Positions 29,967 to 40,373 of a DNA stretch of 64,000 bases are shown here, in pieces. Under the pieces are notes generated by a model that worked only from the letters and a program-made list of their open reading frames with translations, searched no databases and had not been told where the DNA came from. The DNA is taken from positions 1-64,000 of the forward strand of contig CAVTHV010000014.1 in NCBI GenBank assembly GCA_963734595.1, written 5' to 3'. Numbering within the stretch: the first letter of the stretch is position 1; each line of letters begins with the position of its first letter. Origin of the DNA: CAKKQX01 sp963734595 (lineage in GTDB: Bacteria; Pseudomonadota; Gammaproteobacteria; Burkholderiales; SG8-41). A program made the position numbers and the translations under genes.

Positions 29967-31288
29967 ATGGCTCCGGCTTCACCCGAAAAATTCGTGCAAT
30001 GGTTCCGCGCTGCCGCGCCGTATATCCACACTTTCCGCGGCCGCACTTTTGTCATCGCTTTCGGCGGCGAAGTCGTGCAGGACGGGAAGTTTGTCGGCCT
30101 CACGCATGACCTGAATCTGCTGGCCAGCCTGGGCGTGCGGCTGGTGCTGGTGCACGGGGCGCGGGCGCAGGTCGACGCGCGGTTAAAACAGCTCAAACAC
30201 CGCACGCGCTATGTGCGCGGGCTGCGCGTCACCGATGACGTCGCGCTGCAGTGCGTGAAAGAGGCGAGCGGCCGGCTGTGCGTCGAGATCGAGGCGCTGC
30301 TTTCGATGGGGCTGCCCAATTCACCGATGGCGGGTGCCGATATCCGGGTGGCGAGCGGCAATTTCGTGACCGCGCGCCCGATCGGCGTGCTCGACGGCGT
30401 CGATCTTCAGCATACCGGAGAGGTGCGTAAAGTGCATACCACGGCGATCAGGGACCGCCTCGATCACGGCGAACTCGTGCTGCTGTCGCCGCTCGGCTAT
30501 TCGCCCACCGGCGAGATTTTCAATCTGGCGCTGGAAAATGTGGCGGAAGCGGTGGCGGTGGCGCTGCACGCCGACAAACTGATTTTCCTGATGGATAACG
30601 GCGGGGTGACCGGCAAGCGGGGGCAGTTGCTCCGCGAACTGACATCGCGGCAGGCGCAGAACCTGCTTGCCAAAAGCGATGAGCCGCAGCGGTGACGTGC
30701 GGCTTTATCTGCCGTGCGCGCTGCGCGCCTGCCAGCAGGGGGTCGGACGCGCCCATCTGATTTCGCGGCGCATCGATGGCGGGCTGCTGCTGGAGCTGTT
30801 CACGCACCAGGGCATCGGCACCATGGTGACGCCGGATGCGGTGCAGAGCCTGCGCGAGGCCAGGATCGACGACATCGGCGGCATCCTGCAATTGATCGAA
30901 CCGCTCGAGGCCGAGGGCATTCTGGTCAAACGCAGCCGCGACCTGCTGGAAATGGAGATCGGGCGTTTTGTCGTTCTCGAACACGACCGCATGGTGATCG
31001 GCTGCGCCGCGCTCTATCCGTTTCGCCGAGGAAAAGGCCGGGGAGCTCGTCTGCCTTGCCGTGCATCCGGAATTCCGCAATGCCGGCGCGGGCGAGCGCC
31101 TGCTCCTGGAAATCGAGGCGCGGGCGCGCCGCCAGAAACTCAAGACGCTGTTCGTGCTCACCACCCGCGCCGAACACTGGTTTGTCGAACGCGGTTTTGC
31201 CGAGGCGGGCCCGGAGGCGCTGCCCCGCCATAAGCGCGCGCTTTACAATTACCAGCGGCGCTCGGTGGTGCTGACCAAGCGACTGTAA
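29967..31288 (+). CDS. argA: N-acetylglutamate synthase (ArgA type), two frame breaks
   Basis: This is the first enzyme of arginine synthesis. The N-terminal amino acid kinase-like domain (residues 1-290, FVIAFGGEVVQDGKFVGLTH and VLVHGARAQVD) binds arginine as inhibitor. The C-terminal GNAT acetyltransferase domain contains CLAVHPEFRNAGAGERLL and TTRAEHWFVERGF. Extra bases near 30690 (SDEP to SGDVRLYLPC) and 31026 (YPF to AEEKAGELVCLAV) break the frame. Restored length is about 440 residues, normal for ArgA. The 181-base gap after rsmE contains a CATAAT -10-like box at about 29927; nothing else is recognised there. Confidence 0.93.
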
Positions 31289-31335
31289 TTTGCCCGCCAC
31301 GCCGATCCGAATCTTTTCATGAAACGCCAAGCCGC

Positions 31336-34186
31336 ATGAAGGCCGTGTCGTTAACGCTGTCGCTGCGCGCGCGGCTGCTGCTCGCCACCACTTTCGTGCT
31401 GATCGTGATGCTGTCGCTGCTGATCGTCAACGGGATCGGCGTGATGGATCGCAAGCTCGCCGAGCGCACGCGCATTCATCTCGAGGAGCAGAAGGATCTG
31501 CTCAACGCGGCGCTCGCGGTGCCGCTCGCCAAGCGCGACTACCAGGGTCTGCAGGAAGTGCTCGCGAGCGTGCGCCACGACAACAGCATCGTCTATATGG
31601 TGCTGTTCGACCGCAATGGCGAGATCGTCGCCACCAGCGGCTGGGATCGCGCCAAACCGCTGCCGCCGGTCGAGTCCGTTATTCCGAAGCGCGGAGACCG
31701 TTTCGACACCGAAGGTCGAGATCTGGGGCGTCGGCGAAAAGCTGGGTACCCTGCGTTTCGGGATCGCAACCGCATTCATGAAGACCGCCCGCGACGAGCT
31801 GATCCGGGACAACCTGTTGATCGGCGGCATCGCGCTCATCCTGTCGCTGATTTCGATGATGGGGCTGGGCTATTGGCTGACACGCAGCCTGACCCAGCTT
31901 ACCAACGCCAGCGCGAGCCTTGCCGCGGGCGACTTCAATGTGCGGCTGCCGGTCGCGGGCGGGGATGAGGTGGGCAAACTGACCCACGCCTTCAATGCGA
32001 TGACGGTGGCATTGCAGGGCCGGGTCAAGGCGCTGGCCGACAACGAGGCCAAGTTCAGCGCGATCGCCGACTACAGCTACGATTGCGAACTCTGGATCAA
32101 TCCGGAGGGCAAGCTCATCTGGATCAACCCGCGCGTGCTCGACATGTTCGGTTATACGCCTGAGGAGTGTCTCGGAACCGCGAATTTCCCGGCACCGTTC
32201 ATCAGCGATTCCGATGTCGGCCGCACCGTGCGCCAGATCCGCCGGGCATTGCGCGGCAACAGCGGCCAGGATTACGAGTTCCGCGCGCGCCGCAAGGACG
32301 GCCCCGAATTCTGGGCCGCCGCCGACTGGCGGCCGATCTACGACACGCGCGGCGGTTATCTCGGGATCCGCATCAGCATTCGCGACATCACCCAGCGCAA
32401 AGAGGCGGAGCAGCGCCTGGAAATGACCGTGGCCGAACTGCGCGAGGCGCAGGCGGTGCAGCACGAATATCTGACGCGCGAGCAGGACGAGCACGCGCGG
32501 CTCGCGGCGCTGCTCGCGGCGATGGATATCGGCATACTGTTCGTGAGCCACGACAACAGGGTGGTGTACAGCAATCCGGCGTTTAACCGCATCTGGATGG
32601 TTGCGCCGGGCGCGCAGCTGATCGGCGGCGGGCCGCAGGAGGTGCTGTCCGCTTCCGCATCCGCGCTGGCGCGCCCCGAGGAACAGTTGCGCCACGTCCT
32701 GCGGCGGCCGCGCGAGGGCGAGATTTTCGGGGCGCTCGAGATCCAGATGGCCGACGGGCGGCTCATCACGCAGCAGGGGCATGTGGTGGAGGACGTCTAC
32801 GGACGCCCGGTGGGATATCTGTGGATTTTCGAGGACGTCACGCTCGAGCGCCAGACCGCGGACCAGCTCGCCTACCTTGCGGAGCGCGATGCGCTGACCG
32901 GACTTTACAATCGCCACCGCTTCAACGAAGAACTGACGCGCATGATCGCGGATGCCGAGCGCCACAAGTCGCGCGTGGCGCTCCTGTTCTTCGATCTCGA
33001 TGATTTCAAGTACATCAACGACACCTTCGGCCACCGCGCGGGCGACGCGATGCTGATCCGGGTCGGGGGCGAGGTCGCGGGGCAGGTGCGGCGCAACGAG
33101 ATTTTCAGCCGTCTCGGCGGCGACGAGTTCGGGATCCTGGTGCCGGAGATTTCGGACGAGATGCTGCGCGTGCTGGCGGAGCGCATCACCCGCTCGATCG
33201 CGCAGGTGCGCTTCCAGTTCGAGGGGCAGAGCCTGCGTCTGACCTCCAGCCTGGGCATCGCGGTGTTTCCGGACCACGCGGACAATGCCGAGGATCTGAT
33301 CGCGCGCGCCGATACCGCCATGTATCAGGCGAAGGAGGCGGGCAAGAACGCCTGGCGCATCTACCGCAGCGATCTCGACACCACCCAGCAGATGGTGTCG
33401 CGGCTGTCATGGAACGACCGCATCCTGCACGCGCTGGAGAACAACCTGATGGATCTTCAGTTCCAGGGCGTGTACTCGACGGGCGACCGGGCGCTGTCGC
33501 ATTTCGAAGTGCTGGTGCGCATGCGCGACAAGGACGATCCCAGCCTGCTCCTGATGCCGGGGCAGTTCATCCCGGTGGCCGAGAAATCGGGCAAGATCCT
33601 CGACATCGACCGCTGGGTGCTGCGCGAGAGCATCCAGATGCTCGCCGAACTGAAGTCGATCCCGGCGCTGGCGGTCAACATCTCCGGGCGTTCTTTCGAC
33701 GAGCCGATGCTGCCGCAATATATCGCCGAGGAGCTGAAGCGCTGCGGCGTATCGCCCCGGCGGCTGATGGTCGAACTCACCGAAACCTCGGCGGTATCGG
33801 ACCTGCATGACGCGCAGCGCTTCATCGAGGCGCTGCGCCAGACCGGCTGCAGCGTGTGCCTCGACGATTTCGGCACCGGTTTTTCGTCCTTCGCCTATCT
33901 CAAGCACCTGCAGGTCGATTCGGTCAAGATCGACGGCCTGTTCATCCGCAATCTGCCCAATGATTATGACAACCAGCTGTTCGTGAAGGCGATCGTGGCG
34001 GTCGCGCGCGGCATGCACAAGACCACCGTTGCCGAATGCGTCGAGGATGAAGAAACGCTGGTGATGCTGCGGGATTTTGAGGTTGACTGCGTGCAGGGTT
34101 ACTATCTGGAGAGGCCGCGCGCCGACAATCCCCTGCTGATCGCGGCTTCGCGGGTGCGCACCAACATGGAACTGCGGTTTACCTGA
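31336..34186 (+). CDS. Membrane GGDEF/EAL protein with HAMP and two PAS domains, one frame break
   Basis: This is a cyclic-di-GMP turnover enzyme. Order: helix 1 (ARLLLATTFVLIVMLSLL, residues 12-30), a periplasmic sensor region to about 155, helix 2 (LIGGIALILSLISMMGLGYW), HAMP, PAS (about 245-370), PAS (385-510), GGDEF (about 525-680) and EAL (about 695-945). The GGDEF motif is intact (RLGGDEFGI). In the EAL domain the first motif is EVL; NISGRSF, ELTETS, DDFGTGFSS and AECVEDE follow, so metal ligands are largely kept and phosphodiesterase activity is possible. One extra base near 31708 breaks the sensor region. It lies between argA and the polyphosphate genes; a functional link is only suggested by position. 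Confidence 0.92.
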
Positions 34187-34242
34187 CACGCAGCACAGGC
34201 AACGATTCTGCAATATTCGACTGCTAATCTGGAGCATTGGTC

Positions 34243-34515
34243 ATGGCAAGGATGGTGAAGTGTGTGAAGTTGGGCCGCGAAGCGGAGGGTCTTGATTTTC
34301 CGCCGTATCCCGGGGACCTCGGCAGGCGCGTCTTCGAAAACGTGTCCAAGGAAGCGTGGAAGCAATGGCTGGAACAGCAAAAAATGCTGGTCAATGAAAA
34401 CCGGCTCAATCTCGCAGACAAGAAAGCCCGGGACTACCTCGCGCAGCAGATGGAGAAGCATTTTTTCGGCGGCGGCGCCGACGCCGCTGCCGGCTACGTT
34501 CCCCCGCCCAAGTAA
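34243..34515 (+). CDS. yggX: Fe(2+)-trafficking protein YggX
   Basis: This is a small cytosolic protein of about 90 residues linked to iron-sulfur cluster protection against oxidants. It matches the family from end to end: VKCVKLGREAEGLDFPPYPG with the conserved Cys at position 7, FENVSKEAWKQWLEQQKML and NENRLNLADKKARDYLAQQM. Start 34243 gives Cys7 spacing as in E. coli and follows a GGAG site. It is often next to mutY; here it is next to ppk. Confidence 0.95.
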   Translation: MARMVKCVKLGREAEGLDFPPYPGDLGRRVFENVSKEAWKQWLEQQKMLVNENRLNLADKKARDYLAQQMEKHFFGGGADAAAGYVPPPK

Positions 34516-34581
34516 ACGCGATGCGGCCTCCGCGGCGCCCGGTGCGCGCGCGGGACGCAGTTGAGCGCAGGCCTGCCAACC

Positions 34582-36657
34582 ATGAGCAAAACCCGTCTTG
34601 CCCCTGAGCTTTATCTCAACCGGGAGCTCGGCCAGCTCGCGTTCAACCGCCGCGTGCTGGCGCAGGCGGAGAATCGCAATCACCCGCTGCTGGAACGGCT
34701 GAAGTTTCTGTGCATCGTCAGCAGCAATCTCGACGAATTCTTCGAAATCCGCGTCTCCGGGCTCAAGGCGGAGATCGAGGCCGGCGCCCCGCCGGTCGGT
34801 CCCGACCACATGCGTGCCGACCAGGTGTTCCTGCGGGTGGCCAGGGAAGCCCATGAGCTCGTCGCTGCCCAGTACCGGCTGCTGAACGAGGAAATCCTGC
34901 CCGGACTCGAGAAGGAGGGCATACGCTTCCTGCGCCGGGCGGATTTCACGGCGGCCCAGGCCGAATGGATCAAGGCCTATTTTTTCCGCGAAGTGATGCC
35001 GGTGCTGACGCCGATCGGGCTCGATCCGGCGCACCCGTTCCCGCGCGTGCTCAACAAGAGCCTGAATTTCGTCGTCGAGCTGGAGGGCAAGGACGCCTTC
35101 GGGCGCAATTCGGGCATCGCCATCGTGCAGGCGCCGCGCGTGCTGCCGCGCGTGATCCGCCTGCCGCGCGAGATTGCGGTCGCCGATCATGATTTTATTT
35201 TTCTGTCGTCCATTCTTCATGCGCACGTCTCGGAGTTGTTTTCCGGCATGAAGGTCATCGACTGCTACCAGTTCCGCGTCACGCGCAACAGCGATCTCTT
35301 CGTCGACGAAGAGGAGGTCAAGGATCTGCGCACCGCGCTGCGCGGCGAGTTGCCGCACCGCCAGTTCGGCGACGAAGTGCGGCTGGAAGTCGCGGACAAC
35401 TGCCCGGCGCAGATCTCCGATTTTTTGCTGTCGCAGTTCAGGCTCGGACCGGACGATCTTTACCGCGTCGCGGGACTGGTCAACCTGGTGCGCCTGATGA
35501 GCGTGCCCGACTGGGTGGACCGGCCCGACCTCAAGTTTCCGCATTTCACGCCCGGCCTGACGGCACAGCTCGGGCAGCACGGCGACATGTTCAGCGCCAT
35601 CCGCGCCGGCGACATCCTGCTGCACCAGCCGTTCCAGTCGTTCCAGCCGGTGATCCTGTTTCTCGAGCAGGCGGCGCGCGACCCGAGCGTGGTGGCGATC
35701 AAGCAAACCGTCTACCGCACGGGCGCGGAGTCGGAATTGATGGAGATCCTGATCGGCGCGGCGCGCAGCGGCAAGGAAGTCACGGTCGTGCTGGAACTGC
35801 TGGCGCGTTTCGACGAGGAAGCGAACATCAACTGGGCGCAGCGCCTGGAAGAAGTCGGCGCCCATGTCGTTTACGGCGTGGTCGGCCACAAGACGCACGC
35901 CAAGATGCTGATGGTGGTGCGCCGCGAGGAAGAGCGGCTGCGGCGTTATGTGCATTTGGCGACCGGCAATTACCACCCGCGCACCGCCAGGCTTTACACC
36001 GATTTCGGGCTCTTCACCTGCAACGAGGAGATCGGCGCCGATGTCAGCGAAGTGTTCATCCAGCTGACGGGGCTCGGCAAGGCGAGCAAGCTCAAGCATT
36101 TGTGGCAGTCGCCGTTCACGCTGCACAAGCAGATGCTGCGCGCGATACAGAATGAAATCCAGCACGCCCAGGCCGGGCGCAAGGCGCAGATCATCGCCAA
36201 GATGAATGCGCTGCTCGAGCCGGAGATCATCGCCGCGCTCTACGAAGCGTCCAGAGCCGGCGTCCAGATCGATCTCATCGTGCGCGGGGTGTGCGCGCTG
36301 CGGCCGGGCGTGCCCGGGGTTTCCGACAACATTCGCGTGCGTTCCATCATCGGCCGCTTCCTCGAGCACACCCGCGTGTTCTATTTTCACAACGACGGCG
36401 CGGCGGATGTCCACCTGGCGAGCGCCGACTGGATGGACCGCAACTTTTTCCGCCGCGTCGAGATCAGTTTTCCCGTTCTCGACCCCGCGCTCAAGAAGCG
36501 CGTGATCGACGAAGGCCTCAAGCCTTATCTCGAAGACAACACGCAGGCGTGGGAAATGGACCCGGACGGGCAGTACCAGTGCAAACCCCCGCGCCGCGGC
36601 AAGCCGGTCGTCGCGCAGGATGTGCTGCTCGATCTGCTGGCGCGCCGGCCAGCCTGA
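34582..36657 (+). CDS. ppk: Polyphosphate kinase 1
   Basis: PPK1 makes polyphosphate reversibly from ATP through a phosphohistidine. The phospholipase D-like core has the catalytic His (about residue 436) in HKTHAKMLMV, then GNYHPRTARLYTDFGLFT and the second histidine motif FYFHNDGAADVHLASADW. N-terminal LNRELGQLAFNRRVLAQAE is typical. The frame is clean, about 691 residues from the ATG at 34582; an upstream TTG at 34561 is possible but less likely. It begins a block of polyphosphate-related genes that continues to phoU. Confidence 0.96.
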   Translation: MSKTRLAPELYLNRELGQLAFNRRVLAQAENRNHPLLERLKFLCIVSSNLDEFFEIRVSGLKAEIEAGAPPVGPDHMRADQVFLRVAREAHELVAAQYRLLNEEILPGLEKEGIRFLRRADFTAAQAEWIKAYFFREVMPVLTPIGLDPAHPFPRVLNKSLNFVVELEGKDAFGRNSGIAIVQAPRVLPRVIRLPREIAVADHDFIFLSSILHAHVSELFSGMKVIDCYQFRVTRNSDLFVDEEEVKDLRTALRGELPHRQFGDEVRLEVADNCPAQISDFLLSQFRLGPDDLYRVAGLVNLVRLMSVPDWVDRPDLKFPHFTPGLTAQLGQHGDMFSAIRAGDILLHQPFQSFQPVILFLEQAARDPSVVAIKQTVYRTGAESELMEILIGAARSGKEVTVVLELLARFDEEANINWAQRLEEVGAHVVYGVVGHKTHAKMLMVVRREEERLRRYVHLATGNYHPRTARLYTDFGLFTCNEEIGADVSEVFIQLTGLGKASKLKHLWQSPFTLHKQMLRAIQNEIQHAQAGRKAQIIAKMNALLEPEIIAALYEASRAGVQIDLIVRGVCALRPGVPGVSDNIRVRSIIGRFLEHTRVFYFHNDGAADVHLASADWMDRNFFRRVEISFPVLDPALKKRVIDEGLKPYLEDNTQAWEMDPDGQYQCKPPRRGKPVVAQDVLLDLLARRPA

Positions 36658-36828
36658 GCCGCGCCGCTTCGACAGGGAGCATCACCGCCGTGGGAGATAT
36701 AATGGTAATCCGTTGTTTATAAATCAATATTTCAATTCTCTCGAACTGAACAAGCTGCCGCAATTCGACCCCGGACGCTGCCGTTCCCGCTAAAATCCAG
36801 ATTGCGTGCCCGTCACGCAGGCCATGCC

Positions 36829-38370
36829 ATGAACACCCCCGGTTCCGGTTTGGAAACCGAACTCAAGCTGTTGATTCCGCCGCGGGCGCTGCGGCGAGTC
36901 AGTGCGCATCCGCTGCTCAGGAGCGGATCGCGGCCGGTCACCAGGAAAATCTACAGCGTTTACTTCGATACGCCGGACCTTGATCTGTCGCGGCAGGGCG
37001 TTGCGCTCCGCTTGCGCCGGGATGGCGCGCGCTGGCTGCAGACGGCAAAAGGCGGCGGCACGGTGCAGGGGGGCCTGCACCGCAGAATCGAGCTCGAAAC
37101 CAGGGTGGCGGGCCCGCTCCCGGATTGTGCGGCGATCGGTGATGAGGCGTTCTCCGGCCTGTTTTCATCGCCGTCGCTGCGCGAGCGGTTGAAGCCGGTA
37201 TTCATCACGGAGTTCAGGCGCACCCGCCGGATCATCACCGTTGCCCCCGCAGTCGAGGTGGAGGTCTGTATCGACCGCGGCGAGATCAGGTGCGGTGACC
37301 GCAGCGAGGCGATTTGCGAGCTGGAACTCGAGCTCAAGTCCGGGGCGCCGCGCCATCTGTATGACATTGCGCTGAAGTTGCTCGACAGCGTGCCGCTGCG
37401 CGTCGAGAACCGGTCCAAGGCCGAGCGCGGCTATGCGCTGCTTCGCGGCGATTGCCCGATGCCGGTCAAAGCGAACCCCGCGCCGCTGACCGCGGACATG
37501 CCGGTCAGCGATGCATTCAAGGCGATCGTAGGGGCCGCGCTCGACCACCTGCAGGCCAACGAGCATGGCACGCTCGAGGGCCGCGACCCCGAGTACCTGC
37601 ACCAGATGCGCGTGGCGCTGCGCCGGCTGCGCTCGGCTTTGGGCATGTTCGCAAAGCTGTTGCCGGAAAAACAGACTGCGCCGCTGGCGAGCGAGCTGAA
37701 ATGGCTTGCGGGCAGGCTCGGCCCCGCGCGCGACTGGGACGTGTTCATGACCGAGACGCTGCCGCCGGTACTGGGGGTTTTTGGCGACCGCAACGGGCTC
37801 GCGGCGCTCGAACAGCAATGCGCCCGGCGCAGGCAGGCGGCGCAGCGTCGTGCGCGGAACGCGCTCGATTCGCAGCGCTACCAGCGCCTGGCCCTGACGC
37901 TTGCCGCCTGGCTGGTCGCCGAATCCTGGCTCCGGCCGCGGGATGCGTCCATGCCCGCTGCGCTGCGTGCGCCAACGCCAGCCTTCGCCGGCGCCGCGCT
38001 CGAGCGGCGCTTTGCCCGCGTCAAGAAACGCGGACGCGGCCTGAAGCGGTTATCGCCTGCTGAACTGCATCGCCTGCGCATTGCGATCAAGAAACTGCGC
38101 TATGCTCTGGACTTCTTCGCAACGCTCTATGACCCGCAACGGGTAAACAACCTGCTGGCCCGCCTCGCCGGCCTGCAGGACATCCTGGGTGCCATGAACG
38201 ATGCGGCGGGAGTAGCGGTTTTGACAAAGCGGTTGGGCGGCAAGTCGGGCGCGGACCTTGGCGGAGCGCGTGGCATCGTGCTCGACTGGGTCACGCGCCG
38301 GGCCGAAGCGCTAAAATACGAACTCTACCCTGCGTGGAAAGCGTTCCGCGGCAGCGATAAATGTTGGTAG
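36829..38370 (+). CDS. CYTH-CHAD protein (inorganic triphosphatase-like, polyphosphate-binding)
   Basis: The N-terminal CYTH domain (residues 1-200) carries the signature ETELKLLIP (ExExK) and further tunnel residues (RLRRDGARWLQTAKGG, VEVCIDRGEIRC, ELELELKSG); in YgiF-like proteins it hydrolyses tripolyphosphate. The CHAD domain (about 215-510) is helical with YLHQMRVALRRLRSAL and LHRLRIAIKKLRYALDFF; CHAD domains bind polyphosphate. The length of 514 residues fits. ATG 36829 gives the CYTH motif at the N-terminus. The upstream gap (36658-36828) has a TATAAT box at about 36697. The neighbours ppk and sixA support a polyphosphate role. Confidence 0.9.
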   Translation: MNTPGSGLETELKLLIPPRALRRVSAHPLLRSGSRPVTRKIYSVYFDTPDLDLSRQGVALRLRRDGARWLQTAKGGGTVQGGLHRRIELETRVAGPLPDCAAIGDEAFSGLFSSPSLRERLKPVFITEFRRTRRIITVAPAVEVEVCIDRGEIRCGDRSEAICELELELKSGAPRHLYDIALKLLDSVPLRVENRSKAERGYALLRGDCPMPVKANPAPLTADMPVSDAFKAIVGAALDHLQANEHGTLEGRDPEYLHQMRVALRRLRSALGMFAKLLPEKQTAPLASELKWLAGRLGPARDWDVFMTETLPPVLGVFGDRNGLAALEQQCARRRQAAQRRARNALDSQRYQRLALTLAAWLVAESWLRPRDASMPAALRAPTPAFAGAALERRFARVKKRGRGLKRLSPAELHRLRIAIKKLRYALDFFATLYDPQRVNNLLARLAGLQDILGAMNDAAGVAVLTKRLGGKSGADLGGARGIVLDWVTRRAEALKYELYPAWKAFRGSDKCW

Positions 38371-38403
38371 TGCGGGAACGCACATCGATTACGGAGAAGG
38401 CCT

Positions 38404-38850
38404 ATGGAACTCATTTTGTGGCGACACGCCGAGGCCGAGGACGGCATGCCGGGCACGGAGCGCGAGTTGACCGCAAAAGGCGTCAAACAGGCGGAGCGCA
38501 TGGCGGCCTGGCTCAAGCAAAGGCTGCCCAAAGGCGCCGTGGTGCTGGTGAGCCCGGCGCGGCGGACGCAGCAGACCGCGCAGGCGCTGACCCGGAAATT
38601 TGAAACCAGTGATGCAGTGGGCCCGACCACCACGCCGGAAGCGGTGCTTGCCGCGGCCGGATGGCCCGATGGCAAGGCGACCGTGATCGTGGTGGGCCAC
38701 CAGCCGACCCTGGGCGCGGTGGCGGCACTCGCCCTGACCGGCCGGGCCATGCCGTGGAGCGTCAAGAAAGGCGCGCTGTGGTGGCTCGAACGCCGGGAGC
38801 GCGACGCGGCCACGGTGTTGCGGACCGTGATCTCACCCGACCTCTTGTAG
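38404..38850 (+). CDS. sixA: SixA-type phosphohistidine phosphatase
   Basis: This short histidine phosphatase of 148 residues has the RHG-like motif LILWRHAEAEDG and VVLVSPARRTQQTAQAL, plus VIVVGHQPTLGAVAAL with the second catalytic His. SixA removes phosphate from histidine residues of phosphotransfer proteins. Between a CHAD protein and a PPK2 it could act on a phosphohistidine of the polyphosphate enzymes, but this is inference. Its stop codon (TAG, 38848-38850) overlaps the Shine-Dalgarno of the next gene. Confidence 0.88.
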   Translation: MELILWRHAEAEDGMPGTERELTAKGVKQAERMAAWLKQRLPKGAVVLVSPARRTQQTAQALTRKFETSDAVGPTTTPEAVLAAAGWPDGKATVIVVGHQPTLGAVAALALTGRAMPWSVKKGALWWLERRERDAATVLRTVISPDLL

Positions 38851-38858
38851 GAGGCATC

Positions 38859-40355
38859 ATGTTCGAATCGGCGGAACTCACTCATAAAATCAGCAAGGCG
38901 GTTTATCACCGTGAAGAGCCGAAGCTGCGCGAGGCGCTGCTCCAGGCCCAATATAACCTCCATGAAAACGGACGCTTTCCGGTATTGATCCTGATCGCCG
39001 GCGTGGAAGGCGCGGGCAAGGGCGAAACGGTGAACCTGTTGAACGAATGGATGGATCCGCGCCACATTTACGCATACGCCTTTCCCGAGCCGTCCGACGA
39101 GGAGCGCGAGCGCCCGGCGATGTGGCGGTTCTGGCGCGCGCTGCCGCCCAAAGGCAAGATCGGCGTCTTTTTCGGCGCGTGGCACACCGCGCCCATCGTC
39201 GGGCGGGTGCAGGGTGTGCTCAGCGAAGGCGAGTTTTCGCAGCACATCGGGGAAATTCTGCGCTTCGAAAAGATGCTTTGCGACGAAGGCGTGCTGCTGC
39301 TGAAGTTCTGGTTTCACCTGTCGAAGCCGCAGCAGAAGCAGCGCCTGAAAGCGCTGGAGAAAGATCCCAAGACGCGCTGGCGGGTGACCGACAACGAGTG
39401 GAAGTATTTCAAGCTCTACAACAAGTTCGTCAACGTGTGCGAGCCGTTCCTGCGCAAGACCTCGACCGGCGAGGCGCCGTGGATCGTGGTGGCGGGCGCC
39501 GAACCGCGTTACCGCGCGCTCACGGTCGGGCGCTACCTGCTGGCGGCGATGCGCGAGCGCCTCGACGAGAAGCCGGTCAAACGCCTGCCCGACAAGAGTC
39601 CGCCGCTGCTGCCCGCGGCCGACAATCTGAACGTGCTGCGCGCGCTCACGCTCGACCAGCCGCTGACCAAGGTCGAATACGAAAAACAGCTCGAGAAATG
39701 GCAGGGCCGGTTGAATGTTCTTTCGCGCCATCCGCGCTTCAAGCACATCTCGGTGGTCATGGTGTTCGAGGGCAATGACGCCGCGGGCAAGGGCGGGGCA
39801 ATCCGCCGCGTCACCGGAGCGCTCGATGCGCGCAGCTACCACAGCGTGCCGGTCGCGGCCCCGACCGAGGAGGAACGGGCGCAGCCGTATATGTGGCGGT
39901 TCTGGCGGCAAATTCCGCGGCACGGCCGGTTCACCATTTTCGACCGCTCGTGGTACGGACGGGTGCTGGTGGAGCGGGTCGAGGGTTTTTGCTCCGAGAA
40001 CGACTGGATGCGCGCTTATACGGAAATCAATGACTTCGAGCAGCAGCTCGCCCGGCAGAATATCGCCGTCGTCAAATTCTGGCTTGCCATCAGCAAGCAG
40101 GAACAATTGCGGCGCTTCAAGGCGCGGGAAAAAATCGCCTTCAAGCAATTCAAGATCACCGAGGAAGACTGGCGCAACCGCAAGAAATGGGACGCGTATG
40201 AGCAGGCGGTATGCGACATGGTGGACCGCACTTCAACCCTGATTGCGCCGTGGACGCTGGTCGAAGCCAATAACAAGTACCATGCGCGGATCAAGGTGCT
40301 CAAAACCGTTTGTCAGGCAACCGAGGCCGCGCTGGAGCGGGTCAAGACCGGCTAG
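38859..40355 (+). CDS. pap: Polyphosphate:AMP phosphotransferase (two-domain PPK2)
   Basis: This is a class II PPK2 that phosphorylates AMP to ADP with polyphosphate. There are two P-loop domains. The first has Walker A GVEGAGKGETVN (about residue 48) but a changed Walker B region (FFGAWHTAPI), so it is probably structural. The second has GNDAAGKGGAIRR (about residue 305) and the intact DRSWYGRVLVERVEG, and is the catalytic one. Both have YMWRFWR-like lid elements. Length is 498 residues. An AGGAGG site precedes the ATG. Coupled with ppk and adenylate kinase it links polyphosphate and adenylate pools. Confidence 0.93.
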   Translation: MFESAELTHKISKAVYHREEPKLREALLQAQYNLHENGRFPVLILIAGVEGAGKGETVNLLNEWMDPRHIYAYAFPEPSDEERERPAMWRFWRALPPKGKIGVFFGAWHTAPIVGRVQGVLSEGEFSQHIGEILRFEKMLCDEGVLLLKFWFHLSKPQQKQRLKALEKDPKTRWRVTDNEWKYFKLYNKFVNVCEPFLRKTSTGEAPWIVVAGAEPRYRALTVGRYLLAAMRERLDEKPVKRLPDKSPPLLPAADNLNVLRALTLDQPLTKVEYEKQLEKWQGRLNVLSRHPRFKHISVVMVFEGNDAAGKGGAIRRVTGALDARSYHSVPVAAPTEEERAQPYMWRFWRQIPRHGRFTIFDRSWYGRVLVERVEGFCSENDWMRAYTEINDFEQQLARQNIAVVKFWLAISKQEQLRRFKAREKIAFKQFKITEEDWRNRKKWDAYEQAVCDMVDRTSTLIAPWTLVEANNKYHARIKVLKTVCQATEAALERVKTG

Positions 40356-40373
40356 GGGTCGTCGGGCCCGGCC

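Noticed and set aside
31679..33277. Long minus-strand open frame opposite the GGDEF/EAL gene
   Set aside because: It is antisense to a clearly conserved protein, has biased composition typical of a GC-rich shadow frame, and shows no family motif.
34102..36414. A 770-codon minus-strand open frame opposite ppk
   Set aside because: It is a shadow of the ppk codon pattern; PPK1 motifs on the plus strand are complete.
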